From contig NZ_CP156891.1 of NCBI RefSeq assembly GCF_019249795.2, positions 2,577,001-2,641,000 on the forward strand: a stretch of DNA of 64,000 nt, in the 5' to 3' direction. Positions 54,456 to 63,998 of the stretch are shown one piece after another (the stretch's first letter is position 1; every line of letters starts with the position of its first letter). A model generated the notes under the pieces. That model did not search any database and was not told the origin of the DNA. It worked only from the letters and a program-made list of their open reading frames with translations. This stretch comes from Segatella copri. Lineage in GTDB: Bacteria; Bacteroidota; Bacteroidia; Bacteroidales; Bacteroidaceae. A program made the position numbers and the translations under genes.

Positions 54456-54473
54456 CTTTAAAGGAATTTACAT

Positions 54474-56990
54474 ATGAAAACATGGATGTGTGCCTTGATG
54501 CTGGCGTTATCGACAGGAGCTTCGGCTCAGAACCCGATTATCAGCGGACAGTATTCTGCTGATCCTACGGCTCGCGTATTCAACGGGAAGGTATATCTTT
54601 ATCCTTCTCATGATATTCCGAGTCCTATCGAGAAACTGAAGGAATGGTTCTGCATGGCAGATTATCACGTTTTCTCTTCCACTAATCTTACGGAGTGGCA
54701 GGATCATGGAGTCATCGTTTCGCAGGATAAAGTACCTTGGGTACAGGACGGCAGTTATACGATGTGGGCTCCTGACTGTGTAGAGAAAGACGGGAAATAT
54801 TATTTCTATTTCCCTGCTGCTCCGAAAGGGGAGGAGAAGGGATTCGGAATAGGTGTGGCGGTTGCCGACCAGCCTGAAGGACCGTTTATGCCGATGTGGA
54901 AACCCATAGAGGGTGTGCACGGCATAGATCCTTGTGTGCTGATAGATAAGGACGGACAGGCTTATATCTACTGGGCTGGAGCAGGATTGCACATGGCTAA
55001 GCTGAAACCAAACATGACGGAACTTGCCTCGGAACCCAAACTGGTAGAGGGATTGCCTGAGGGATTCAAGGAAGGACCATTTGCCTTCGAGCGTAACGGC
55101 AAATATTATTTCACCTTCCCTTGGGTACGTGAAAAGGATGGAACCGAAACGCTGGCTTATGCCATGGCTGACCATCCGATGGGACCTTTCACGTTCAAGG
55201 GCATCATCATGGATGAGTCCCCTACGAAGTGCTGGACCAATCATCATAGCATCGTAGAATATCAGGGACAGTGGTATCTTTTCTATCATCATAATGATTA
55301 TTCGCCTAAGTTTGACAAGAACCGCTCGGTGCGAATCGACTCTCTGAACTTCAATCCTGACGGAACGATACAGAAGGTGATACCTACGCTAAGAGGTGTG
55401 GGATTGACGAACGCTCGTTCGCGTATTCAGATTGACCGCTATTCTGCGCTGCAAGGCAAGGGTATTGGTATTGATTATCTGGATAAGAACAACTGTTTTG
55501 AAGGATGGAAGACTCTCTTTTCTAAAGAGAATACTGCCCTTATATATAATAAGGTGGATTTCGGTAATGAGAAGGTGGAAGAAATCACCGTTCGTGCCAA
55601 GTCTTCAAAGGGCGGTGTGCTCGTAGTCAGAGCCGATGGCAAGAAGGGTAATATCATCGCTAAGGTGAAGATTCCAAAGTCGGCAGCCTGGAAGAATGTC
55701 CGAGCCCAGGTGCTCCATGCTCCTCAGGGCGTTCATGCTCTCCATGTATCCTTGCAGAGTGGAGCCGACGTAGAGGTAGACTGGCTGGGCTTCGATGCGT
55801 TGCCTTGGGAAAAGGGAGCTTTCGAAACTCACCAGTATCGTAATCTCTTTGCCGAGATGGGCTATAAGCAGGCTGATATAGACAGGAAGGTGAACGAAGT
55901 GTTCAATGATGTATTCTACGGTAAGAACAAGGTTTATTTCGAAGTGGGCGATTCCATGGGATATGTCAGCGATATAAAGAACAATGATGTGAGAACCGAA
56001 GGCATGTCGTATGGAATGATGGCTGCCGTGCAGTTTGACAAGAAGGACATCTTCGACCGTCTCTGGCGATGGAGCAAGAAATACATGCAGCATCAGGAAG
56101 GACCTTATAAGGGCTATTTCGCATGGAGCTGCAAGACTGATGGAACGAGAAATGCGCAGGGAGCCGCATCGGATGGTGAACTCTATTTCGTAACTTCGCT
56201 CATCTTTGCATCCAACCGATGGGGAAATGATACGGGCATCAACTATCTGAAGGAAGCGCAGCATATTCTGGATTGCAGCATGCAGAAGGCGGGAATGGAC
56301 CGCACAGCTCCGCTCATCAATCTTGAACATCAGCTCATCACCTTTACGCCCGATCATTGGGGCGGGAAGTTTACCGACCCTTCTTACCATCTCCCTGCCT
56401 TTTACGAGGTTTGGGCGAAATGGGCTAACGACGGACGGTCCCAGTTCTGGAAGGAGTGTGCTGAGAAAAGCCGTGAGTTCCTGCATAAGTGTATCAATGA
56501 GAAGACGGGCTTGAACCCGGACTATTGCAACTATGATGGCAGTCTGATGAAGACGGGTCGGTTGCTGGGTGATGCATTCCGCTACGATTCATGGCGTGTT
56601 CCAATGAACATAGCGCTCGATTATTCCTGGGCTTGCAAGGATAAGGAGTGGCAGCAGAAATATGCCAATACGCTGCAGAACTTCCTGTATAGTAAGGGCA
56701 TTGATTCTTTCCTGGACCAGTATAATGTAGATGGAACGATGGTAGAAGATATTCTGCCGGCAGGTACGGCTCCTAAGGCACTCCGCCATTCTATCGGTTT
56801 TGTTGCCACTTCGGCTGCGGCTTCATTGGTCAGCAATCATGTGAAGGGCAGGGAATTCGTCAGTCATTTCTGGAATGCCAAGCATGAACCAGATAAAGAA
56901 GGCTTCTTCGATGGCTATTACGACGGACTGTTGCGTCTCTTCGCCTTCATGCATCTGAGTGGCCGTTATCAGATTATCGAACCTCAATAA
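54474..56990 (+). CDS. GH43-CBM6-GH8 multi-enzyme for arabinoxylan
   Basis: An 838-residue secreted protein (signal peptide 1-18). The GH43 propeller (about 20-312) has Asp30 ('SADPT'), Asp152 ('HGIDP') and Glu200 ('FKEGPF'). A CBM6-like beta-sandwich spans about 318-442. The GH8 (alpha/alpha)6 barrel (about 450-838) has Glu509 ('RTEGMSYGMM') as general acid and Asp567 ('ASDGELYF') near the base position. GH8 members in such loci are reducing-end xylose-releasing exo-oligoxylanases or endoxylanases. The GH43 part would remove arabinose or xylose. The fused chain pairs debranching with backbone cutting. First enzyme gene after the terminator; downstream genes follow closely. Confidence 0.92.
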   Translation: MKTWMCALMLALSTGASAQNPIISGQYSADPTARVFNGKVYLYPSHDIPSPIEKLKEWFCMADYHVFSSTNLTEWQDHGVIVSQDKVPWVQDGSYTMWAPDCVEKDGKYYFYFPAAPKGEEKGFGIGVAVADQPEGPFMPMWKPIEGVHGIDPCVLIDKDGQAYIYWAGAGLHMAKLKPNMTELASEPKLVEGLPEGFKEGPFAFERNGKYYFTFPWVREKDGTETLAYAMADHPMGPFTFKGIIMDESPTKCWTNHHSIVEYQGQWYLFYHHNDYSPKFDKNRSVRIDSLNFNPDGTIQKVIPTLRGVGLTNARSRIQIDRYSALQGKGIGIDYLDKNNCFEGWKTLFSKENTALIYNKVDFGNEKVEEITVRAKSSKGGVLVVRADGKKGNIIAKVKIPKSAAWKNVRAQVLHAPQGVHALHVSLQSGADVEVDWLGFDALPWEKGAFETHQYRNLFAEMGYKQADIDRKVNEVFNDVFYGKNKVYFEVGDSMGYVSDIKNNDVRTEGMSYGMMAAVQFDKKDIFDRLWRWSKKYMQHQEGPYKGYFAWSCKTDGTRNAQGAASDGELYFVTSLIFASNRWGNDTGINYLKEAQHILDCSMQKAGMDRTAPLINLEHQLITFTPDHWGGKFTDPSYHLPAFYEVWAKWANDGRSQFWKECAEKSREFLHKCINEKTGLNPDYCNYDGSLMKTGRLLGDAFRYDSWRVPMNIALDYSWACKDKEWQQKYANTLQNFLYSKGIDSFLDQYNVDGTMVEDILPAGTAPKALRHSIGFVATSAAASLVSNHVKGREFVSHFWNAKHEPDKEGFFDGYYDGLLRLFAFMHLSGRYQIIEPQ

Positions 56991-57003
56991 TAATGAATAG
57001 TCT

Positions 57004-57708
57004 ATGTACAAATTTTTTAATAAAATAGTTAGATTGTTTTGTTTATGTGTATTCCTTTTGGGGCATTCCTCTGCGGATGCCCAAAATAGGAATTTACCTG
57101 CAGACATCAATCCTTATTTCGGACCAGTCGGCAAGCAGGCTGTCATGCCTAATGCGGCTGGCTTTATTCAGAGATGGTTGCTCCTGGAGCCCATCTCTAT
57201 GCCGGTCAAGAGCAATGTCGTTTTTACAGATTCTTATCTGAAGGAGATATTCCATACGCAGTATTTCCCTAAACAGATGGAAACTGTTCCTAAGGATGGA
57301 GCCGTCGTGAAGGTGGGCAAGGAAAAACTGAAATGGCATGCGCTGGACAGTAAACTGTTTAATGTGAAACTCTTCCGTTTCGCCACTTCGTTTAAGAAGC
57401 CCAAGTATGGTGTCTTGTTCTGGGCGGTTACCATTATCGATTGTCCTGAGGAGATGAAAGACGTCCGCTTGTCTGTTGGCTCGAATGGTGCTTCCATGTG
57501 GTGGCTCAATGGTGAGGAGGCGGTGATGCTCGAAGGCGACCGAAGAATGGTTCGCGATGATGTGGTTTCTAAGAAGCTTACCTTGAAGAAAGGTAGGAAT
57601 ATTCTTCGTGGTGCTGTAATCAATGGACCTGGTATGAGCGACTTCTGTGTCCGATTCATCGACGGACAGGGCAAGCCTGTCAGAAACCTGTCTATTCACG
57701 TGAAGTAG
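57004..57708 (+). CDS. secreted beta-sandwich protein of unknown function (234 residues)
   Basis: Signal peptide about 1-27 ('SADAQNRN'). The mature part is rich in beta strands ('LRGAVINGPGMSDFCVRFIDGQGKPVRNLSIHVK', 'DVRLSVGSNGASMWWLNGEEAV'), recalling sugar-binding beta-sandwich domains of PA14 or GH2-N type. The 'FGPVGKQAVMPNAAGFIQRW' region resembles the N-terminal domain of some Bacteroidota acetylxylan-esterase-like proteins, but no esterase domain follows. It lies 13 bases after the GH43-GH8 gene. It may be a stand-alone accessory domain. I do not recognise a named family. Confidence 0.7.
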   Translation: MYKFFNKIVRLFCLCVFLLGHSSADAQNRNLPADINPYFGPVGKQAVMPNAAGFIQRWLLLEPISMPVKSNVVFTDSYLKEIFHTQYFPKQMETVPKDGAVVKVGKEKLKWHALDSKLFNVKLFRFATSFKKPKYGVLFWAVTIIDCPEEMKDVRLSVGSNGASMWWLNGEEAVMLEGDRRMVRDDVVSKKLTLKKGRNILRGAVINGPGMSDFCVRFIDGQGKPVRNLSIHVK

Positions 57709-57728
57709 TGCAATCAATAAAGAAAGTT

Positions 57729-58673
57729 ATGAAACAGAACAATATATTTTTCAGATATTTTAGCCCGGTTGCTGCTCAGCAGAAACTTTATGCCGCTGCT
57801 TTGGTTGCCTTGTTGTCTTCCTCTGCTTACGAGGCAGAAGCCCAGGTGGGCGAACCTTTCATTCATGATCCTTCTACCATTGCCCTGTGTGATGGAAAGT
57901 ATTATACCTTTGGAACGGGTGAAGGTGGAATCTGGTCGGAGGATGGCTGGACCTGGCAGGGTGGTGCTGTTCGTCCCGGCAGAGGAGCGGCTCCTGATGT
58001 GTTGAAGATTGGCGACCGTTATCTTGTAGCCTACAGTGCTACGGGGGGTGGATTGGGTGGCAGTCATCGCGGTGATGTCCTGACGATGTGGAACAAAACG
58101 CTCGATCCGAAATCGCCTGATTTCAAATATACTGAACCGGTGGTGGTAGCTTCTTCATTGGATGATGAAGACTGTGATGCCATTGATGCGGGCTTGTTGC
58201 TCGACCCTACTACCGGCAGACTCTGGCTCAGTTATGGTACCTATTTCGGATTTATCCGTCTGGTAGAACTTGATCCGAAGACAGGTAAGCGGATGGAAGG
58301 CAACGAACCCGTCAATATCGCCATCGACTGCGAGGCTACTGATTTGATTTACCGCAACGGCTGGTATTATCTTCTCGGCACCCATGGCACCTGTTGCGAT
58401 GGTCCTAATTATAAAATCTGCATAGAAGGCACTACTCGCTATCTTACCGCAACCGCTCAGCATGATGTCATTGCCAAACCTGAGTTTACGGGTGAAGATG
58501 CCCAGCTTTGGCGCATCGAACTGCTCACCGATGGCACCTATCGCATCATGCCTAAGGCAGTGCCAGGCACAGAAGAGAAACTGGCATTGGTTTCACTCGG
58601 CGATTGTACCCCAGGCTTGGCTCCTTTCGATTTCAATAGCGATAATTCTAAATGGAATTTCAGACAACAATAA
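57729..58673 (+). CDS. short GH43 protein, possibly with internal deletion
   Basis: A 314-residue protein starting at ATG 57729; a GTG at 57708 overlaps the previous stop and is an alternative. The signal peptide ends near 'EAEAQV'. Asp47 ('HDPSTI'), Asp153 ('DAIDAG') and Glu202 ('CEATDLIYRNGWYYLLG') match the GH43 catalytic triad. After 'GPNYKI' (residue 230) the usual last blade ('GRS..ITGPY' type) is absent. The chain passes straight into a C-terminal region ('YLTATAQHDVIAKPEFTGEDAQLWRIELLTDG') normally found after the propeller. The triad is kept, but the fold is shorter than family norm. Activity is therefore uncertain. In the same operon as GH31. Confidence 0.8.
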   Translation: MKQNNIFFRYFSPVAAQQKLYAAALVALLSSSAYEAEAQVGEPFIHDPSTIALCDGKYYTFGTGEGGIWSEDGWTWQGGAVRPGRGAAPDVLKIGDRYLVAYSATGGGLGGSHRGDVLTMWNKTLDPKSPDFKYTEPVVVASSLDDEDCDAIDAGLLLDPTTGRLWLSYGTYFGFIRLVELDPKTGKRMEGNEPVNIAIDCEATDLIYRNGWYYLLGTHGTCCDGPNYKICIEGTTRYLTATAQHDVIAKPEFTGEDAQLWRIELLTDGTYRIMPKAVPGTEEKLALVSLGDCTPGLAPFDFNSDNSKWNFRQQ

Positions 58674-58739
58674 ATTCATGATGATTTGACAATCGAGAAG
58701 CGTTCCAATCATAAACCCTCTAATAAAATAAACAGAAGT

Positions 58740-61277
58740 ATGCTAAAGAATTTATCTCTCATTGCCCTTTTGGGCATCGCTGTCGTTGGCGTTCCAAGTG
58801 AACTCAGCGCCAAGAATGTAAAGGTGGCAGGCACCCAGAAAGGTGCGGCTGCCAAGTCTATCACCCGTCAGGTGGCTCAGCAGAATGTAACCATCGAATT
58901 CTATTCTCCATCCATCGTCCGCATCTTGAAATCTGATGCCGGACTTGGTGCTCCTGTTCAGAAGAAAAGCTATTCTGTCATCTTGAAACCTCAGCAGATG
59001 AAGGGCGTTCAAATACAGGAAAACGGTGATATTGTAAAAATCAATTCTAGTTTTATTTCCGTTGAACTGAATCAGCAGACTGGCGAAATCCGCTTCCTTT
59101 CGAAGGATGGAAAGCTGCTGCTTACTGATACGAAGACCCGTCTGGAAGCTCGCAAGGATAAAGCCAACAAGGGCAAGTACCGTATAGAGCAGGACTTCCG
59201 TCTTGCTGATGACGAGGCCATCTATGGTCTGGGACAGTTGCGCGATGTTTACATGAATCAGCGTGGCCGCCAGAACATCGTGCTCTGGAACAATAATACT
59301 TATATCGCCATCCCTTATTTCACCAGTGAGAAGGGCTATGGTCTTTACTGGGACAATGCAGGAAAAACCTATTTCAATGATATCGTAGCATCCAAGAATA
59401 ATGGCAACCAGCCATCATGTACTTCCTTTACCAGTGAAGTGGGAACCTGCGCCGACTACTATTTCATGTATAAGGATGGTACGCAAGATGGAGTCATCGC
59501 CAGCATCCGTGAACTCACCGGACAGGCTACCATGTTCCCGAAATGGGCGATGGGCTTCTGGCAATGCCGTGAGCGCTATAAGACCAGTGATGAACTGGCT
59601 GGCGTGTTGGACAAGTATCGCGAACTGAAGATTCCTACTGATGCCATCGTGCAGGACTGGCAGTATTGGGGATGCGACTCCAACTGGAATGCGATGAAAT
59701 TCCAGAACCCATACTATATAAATAAGGTGGGCGACCCAGCCTATGCCAAGTATCTTCCTACCGATATGAAGCAGATGAAGGTACAGGGAGAACCCCGTCT
59801 GAAGAGTCCGGAAGAGATGGTGAAGTATGTTCATAAGAACGATGCCCATCTGATGATTTCCATCTGGGCAAGTTTCGGTCCTTGGACAGAGCAGTATCGT
59901 GAACTGAAGAAGATGAATGCCCTCCTTCCTTTTGAAACGTGGCCAAGAAACAGTGGCGTGATGCCATACGATGTCTTCAATCCGAAGGCTCGCAACCTCT
60001 ACTGGAAGTATCTTACTCATCTCTACCAGATGGGCTTTGATGCCTGGTGGACCGATTCTACGGAGCCAGACCATTTTGAGAAGCCGGGCGATGAGAACTA
60101 TCAGACCTTCGATGGTTCATGGTTGGGTGTGAAGAACGCCTTCCCATTATTGCACAACAAGAGCATCTACGAGCACCAGAGAGCGATGAAGGGCAACACA
60201 AAGCGTTCGCTCCAGATGACCCGAAGCGGCAGTCTCGGTATTCAGCATTATGGCACCATCTGCTGGAGCGGTGATGTGGTGGCTTCCTGGGACGAGATGA
60301 AGAATCAGATTCCATCGGGCTTGAACTTCTCGCTCTGCGGTATCCCATTCTGGAACACCGACCTGGGTGGTTTCTTCTACTGGGAGTTTGAACAGAATCC
60401 AAAGAATCCAGCCATTCAGGAATTGCAGACCCGCTGGATGCAGTGGGGAACCTTCATGCCATTGATGCGCAACCACTGTTCTTCGCCGATGGTAAGCGAA
60501 CTGTATGAATTCGGAAAGCAGGGCGACTGGGCTTATGATGCTATGATTAAGGCCATCAAGTTGCGCTATCGCCTTTTGCCTTATATCTACAGTACGGCTG
60601 GTGACTGTGTACAGAATAGCGGAAGCATGATGCGTGCCCTGGTAATGGATTATGCGGCAGACAAGAAGGCTTCCCGTCTGAACGATGAGTATCTCTTCGG
60701 CCGCAACATTCTGGTGAAGCCGGTAACCGATCCTTTATACACTTGGAAGGATAAGGAGAAGAAGGGCCATACCATCTATCCTGATGTAAGGAAGGCAGCT
60801 GCGCCTGTGAATGTTTACTTGCCAAAGGGTAATAAATGGTATGATTTCTGGAGCAACACCCAGTATGAGGGCGGTCAGGATATCCAGCGCCTTTGTCCTA
60901 TCGACATCATGCCTGTATTCATCAAGGCAGGTACCATCCTGCCATTCGGTCCTGAAGTGCAGTATAGTTCAGAGAAACCTTGGGATGAGCTGGAAATTCG
61001 TGTCTATCCTGGTGCTGATGGTAAATTTACGCTCTATGAGGATGAGGGCGACAACTATAATTACGAGAAGGGTAAATTCTCGGAAATCCAGTTTGTTTGG
61101 AATGAAGCAGACAGAACCCTGAGCATCGCTCCACGCAAGGGCAGCTATAAGGGAATGCTCCAGCATCGCAGATTCCATATCGTACTGGTGGATACCAATA
61201 GTGGTGCGGGCGATCAGCCTATGCAGGCAAGCAAGAGTGTGGAATATGACGGAAAGGCTGTAAAGATACAGCTGTAA
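58740..61277 (+). CDS. GH31 alpha-xylosidase/alpha-glucosidase family enzyme
   Basis: An 845-residue exported enzyme starting at ATG 58740 (signal peptide to about residue 24; the frame opens at 58686). The GH31 barrel has nucleophile Asp439 ('WWTDSTEPDH') and acid/base Asp512 ('WSGDVVASWD'), with 'GMGFWQCRERY'-type and 'DAIVQDWQYWG' motifs. The C-terminus (about 700-800) is a DUF5110-like beta domain. In a xylan locus the likely substrate is an alpha-linked xylose or galactose cap on complex xylan side chains; this is inferred. It follows the short GH43 gene by 66 bases. Confidence 0.88.
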   Translation: MLKNLSLIALLGIAVVGVPSELSAKNVKVAGTQKGAAAKSITRQVAQQNVTIEFYSPSIVRILKSDAGLGAPVQKKSYSVILKPQQMKGVQIQENGDIVKINSSFISVELNQQTGEIRFLSKDGKLLLTDTKTRLEARKDKANKGKYRIEQDFRLADDEAIYGLGQLRDVYMNQRGRQNIVLWNNNTYIAIPYFTSEKGYGLYWDNAGKTYFNDIVASKNNGNQPSCTSFTSEVGTCADYYFMYKDGTQDGVIASIRELTGQATMFPKWAMGFWQCRERYKTSDELAGVLDKYRELKIPTDAIVQDWQYWGCDSNWNAMKFQNPYYINKVGDPAYAKYLPTDMKQMKVQGEPRLKSPEEMVKYVHKNDAHLMISIWASFGPWTEQYRELKKMNALLPFETWPRNSGVMPYDVFNPKARNLYWKYLTHLYQMGFDAWWTDSTEPDHFEKPGDENYQTFDGSWLGVKNAFPLLHNKSIYEHQRAMKGNTKRSLQMTRSGSLGIQHYGTICWSGDVVASWDEMKNQIPSGLNFSLCGIPFWNTDLGGFFYWEFEQNPKNPAIQELQTRWMQWGTFMPLMRNHCSSPMVSELYEFGKQGDWAYDAMIKAIKLRYRLLPYIYSTAGDCVQNSGSMMRALVMDYAADKKASRLNDEYLFGRNILVKPVTDPLYTWKDKEKKGHTIYPDVRKAAAPVNVYLPKGNKWYDFWSNTQYEGGQDIQRLCPIDIMPVFIKAGTILPFGPEVQYSSEKPWDELEIRVYPGADGKFTLYEDEGDNYNYEKGKFSEIQFVWNEADRTLSIAPRKGSYKGMLQHRRFHIVLVDTNSGAGDQPMQASKSVEYDGKAVKIQL

Positions 61278-61291
61278 GTGTTACATTATAT

Positions 61292-61344
61292 AAAGTATTT
61301 GATACTTGTAATAAAGTAGTATTCTGCTTTTTTGTTTATCTTTG
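61292..61344 (+). promoter_or_regulatory. xylan-locus operator and promoter of the GH3 gene
   Basis: Box 1 AAAGTATTTGATAC at 61292, box 2 AAAGTA at 61313, -7 TATCTTTG at 61337-61344. Span is 53 bp; leader about 45 bases. Confidence 0.65.
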
Positions 61345-61391
61345 CAGCACAAATAACAATTTAATATACTAATAGCTTAATAGTAATTACA

Positions 61392-63998
61392 ATGAACAAG
61401 AATGTTATATACGCAGCTTTGATGTTTGTGGTAACTATGTCCTCCGGCAATGCCTCAGCTCAGCAGTTTCCTTATCAGAATCCAGCCCTCTCGGCTCATG
61501 AGAGAGCGGTAGATTTATGTGGTCGTCTCACTTTGGAAGAGAAAGCTTCTCTGATGCTGGATGATTCGCCGGCTATTCCGCGATTGGGAATCAAGAGATT
61601 CCAGTGGTGGAGCGAGGCACTGCATGGTGTGGCGAACATGGGAGATGTAACCGTCTTTCCGGAACCTATCGGAATGGCAGCTTCGTTTAACGACAGAATG
61701 GTGTATAGAGTCTTTGATGCAACATCTGATGAGATGCGTGCCAAATGGAATGAACTGCAGCAGAAGGGAGGAGATGTAACCCGTTTCCATGCCCTCTCTG
61801 TCTGGACTCCAAACGTGAATATCTTCCGTGATCCTCGCTGGGGACGTGGACAGGAAACCTATGGTGAGGATCCTTATCTTACCAGTAGGATGGGATGTGC
61901 CGTGGTGCGCGGATTGCAGGGACCTGAAGATACGAAATACCGCAAACTCTGGGCTTGTGCCAAGCACTATGCAATTCATAGCGGACCGGAATGGGCTCGC
62001 CATACAGACAATATTACCGATGTTACACCGCGCGACCTTTGGGAAACTTATATGCCTGCCTTCAAATCGCTGGTGCAGGATGCCAAGGTGCGTGAGGTGA
62101 TGTGTGCCTATCAGCGTTGGGATGATGAACCATGCTGCGGCAACACCCGCCTTTTGCAGCAGATTCTCAGGGACGAGTGGGGATTCAAGTACCTGGTAGT
62201 TTCTGACTGTGGCGCTGTTACTGATTTCTGGGAGAATCATAAGGTTTCGAGCAATGCCAGAAATGCAGCAGCTAAGGGCGTATTGGCTGGAACCGATGTA
62301 GAATGTGGATTTAATTATGTATATAAATCAGTGCCTGAGGCTGTGAAGTATGGTGCCCTGACTGAAGAAGAAGTTGATAAGCATGTGATTCGTCTGCTCG
62401 AAGGTCGTTTCGACTTGGGTGAGATGGATGACAACAAGATAGTATCATGGTCGAAGATTCCTGTATCTGTGCTTTGCAGCAAGGCACATCGCCAGCTCTC
62501 GCTCGATATGGCTCTGCAGACCATGACGCTGCTCCAAAACAATAATGAGGTATTACCTCTCGATAAAAAGCTAAAGAAGATTGCTTTCATCGGACCAAAT
62601 GTGGATAACGAACCGATGATGTGGGGAAACTATAATGGTACTCCACGACAGACAATTACCATCCTGGATGGTATCAAGAGTCGTTTGAAGAAAAACCAGA
62701 TCGTCACCTTTAAAGGGTGCGACCTGGTGAACGACCAGACTTTGGATTCTTACTTCGACCAGTGTAGCATGGATGGCAAGATGGGCTTTAAGGGCACTTT
62801 CTGGAACAATCGTGAAATGGAAGGTAAGCCTGTTACCATCACTCAGGAAAAGAATCCTGTGCAGGTAACTACCTATGGTCAGCATTCGTTTGCACCCAAT
62901 GTGAAGTTGACGGGCTTTTCTGCCAAGTATGAAACCGTATTCCGTCCTAAGCAGAACGCCAAGGTATTGCTCGATGTGGCTGCCTGCGGTCATTATGAGG
63001 TTTATCTGAATGGTGAGAAAAAGTCAGAAAAGAGTGATTGGCGCACAGCAGAATCCCGCATCGAGTTTGAGGGCGTGAAAGGCAAGGAGTATAAGATAGA
63101 AATACGATATGCTGAGATGCCAACCTATAATGCCAATATGAAGATCAATATCGGTCATGAGAATCCTATCGACTATCAGGCTTCGCTCAAGCAGTTGAAG
63201 GATTGCGAGACTGTAGTCTTCGTAGGTGGCATTTCTCCACAGTTGGAAGGTGAGGAAATGCCTATCGAGATTTCTGGCTTCAAGGGTGGTGACCGCACCA
63301 ACATCGAATTGCCTAAGGTTCAGCGCAATTTCCTGAAGGCTTTGAAGGAGGCGGGCAAAAAGGTTGTCTTTGTCAACTGTTCGGGTTCGGCTATCGCCTT
63401 GACTCCAGAGACAGAGAGTTGCGATGCTATTCTCCAAGCCTGGTATCCTGGTCAGGAAGGTGGTGAGGCAGTGGCTCGTGTGCTCTTTGGTGAGTACAAT
63501 CCTGCCGGCAAGTTACCAATCACTTTCTATCGCAATTCCAATCAGTTGCCTGATTTCAAGGATTACAGCATGAAGGGCAGAACCTATCGCTATATGAACG
63601 ATGCGCTCTTCCCATTCGGTTACGGCTTGAGCTATACTTCTTTCCGTATTGGCGATGCTACACTTTCCAACTCTATCCTGAAGAAGGGTGAGAAGATTAC
63701 CTTGAAGGTGCCTGTAAGTAATGTTGGCAAGAAAGATGGAACCGAGGTGGTGCAGGTGTATGTAAAGGATCCTGCCGATACCGAAGGACCATTGAAGAGC
63801 TTGAAGGCTTTCGAGAGAGTGGAGGTGAAGGCAGGAAAGACTGCTGAGGCTGTCATTACGCTGGATAGCAGAAACTTCGAACTCTTCGATGCTGCAACCA
63901 ATACCGTCCGTGCCAAGGCAGGAAAGTATGAGGTTTATTACGGCAGCAGTTCGGCTGATAAGGATTTGAAGAAACTGGATGTTTCTATTGAATATTAA
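61392..63998 (+). CDS. GH3 beta-xylosidase (with PA14 insertion)
   Basis: An 868-residue secreted enzyme (signal peptide 1-23). The GH3 N-domain has nucleophile Asp272 ('YLVVSDCGAV') and substrate motif 'KHYAIHSGPEWARHT'. A PA14-like beta domain is inserted in the second domain (about 455-610; 'VLLDVAACGHYEVYLNGEKK'). The C-terminal fibronectin-type domain begins near 'FPFGYGLSYTSF'. It would release xylose from the non-reducing end of xylo-oligosaccharides in the periplasm, the last step before uptake. It has its own operator, so it can be induced apart from the preceding operon. The stop at 63996-63998 is two bases from the window end. Confidence 0.92.
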   Translation: MNKNVIYAALMFVVTMSSGNASAQQFPYQNPALSAHERAVDLCGRLTLEEKASLMLDDSPAIPRLGIKRFQWWSEALHGVANMGDVTVFPEPIGMAASFNDRMVYRVFDATSDEMRAKWNELQQKGGDVTRFHALSVWTPNVNIFRDPRWGRGQETYGEDPYLTSRMGCAVVRGLQGPEDTKYRKLWACAKHYAIHSGPEWARHTDNITDVTPRDLWETYMPAFKSLVQDAKVREVMCAYQRWDDEPCCGNTRLLQQILRDEWGFKYLVVSDCGAVTDFWENHKVSSNARNAAAKGVLAGTDVECGFNYVYKSVPEAVKYGALTEEEVDKHVIRLLEGRFDLGEMDDNKIVSWSKIPVSVLCSKAHRQLSLDMALQTMTLLQNNNEVLPLDKKLKKIAFIGPNVDNEPMMWGNYNGTPRQTITILDGIKSRLKKNQIVTFKGCDLVNDQTLDSYFDQCSMDGKMGFKGTFWNNREMEGKPVTITQEKNPVQVTTYGQHSFAPNVKLTGFSAKYETVFRPKQNAKVLLDVAACGHYEVYLNGEKKSEKSDWRTAESRIEFEGVKGKEYKIEIRYAEMPTYNANMKINIGHENPIDYQASLKQLKDCETVVFVGGISPQLEGEEMPIEISGFKGGDRTNIELPKVQRNFLKALKEAGKKVVFVNCSGSAIALTPETESCDAILQAWYPGQEGGEAVARVLFGEYNPAGKLPITFYRNSNQLPDFKDYSMKGRTYRYMNDALFPFGYGLSYTSFRIGDATLSNSILKKGEKITLKVPVSNVGKKDGTEVVQVYVKDPADTEGPLKSLKAFERVEVKAGKTAEAVITLDSRNFELFDAATNTVRAKAGKYEVYYGSSSADKDLKKLDVSIEY

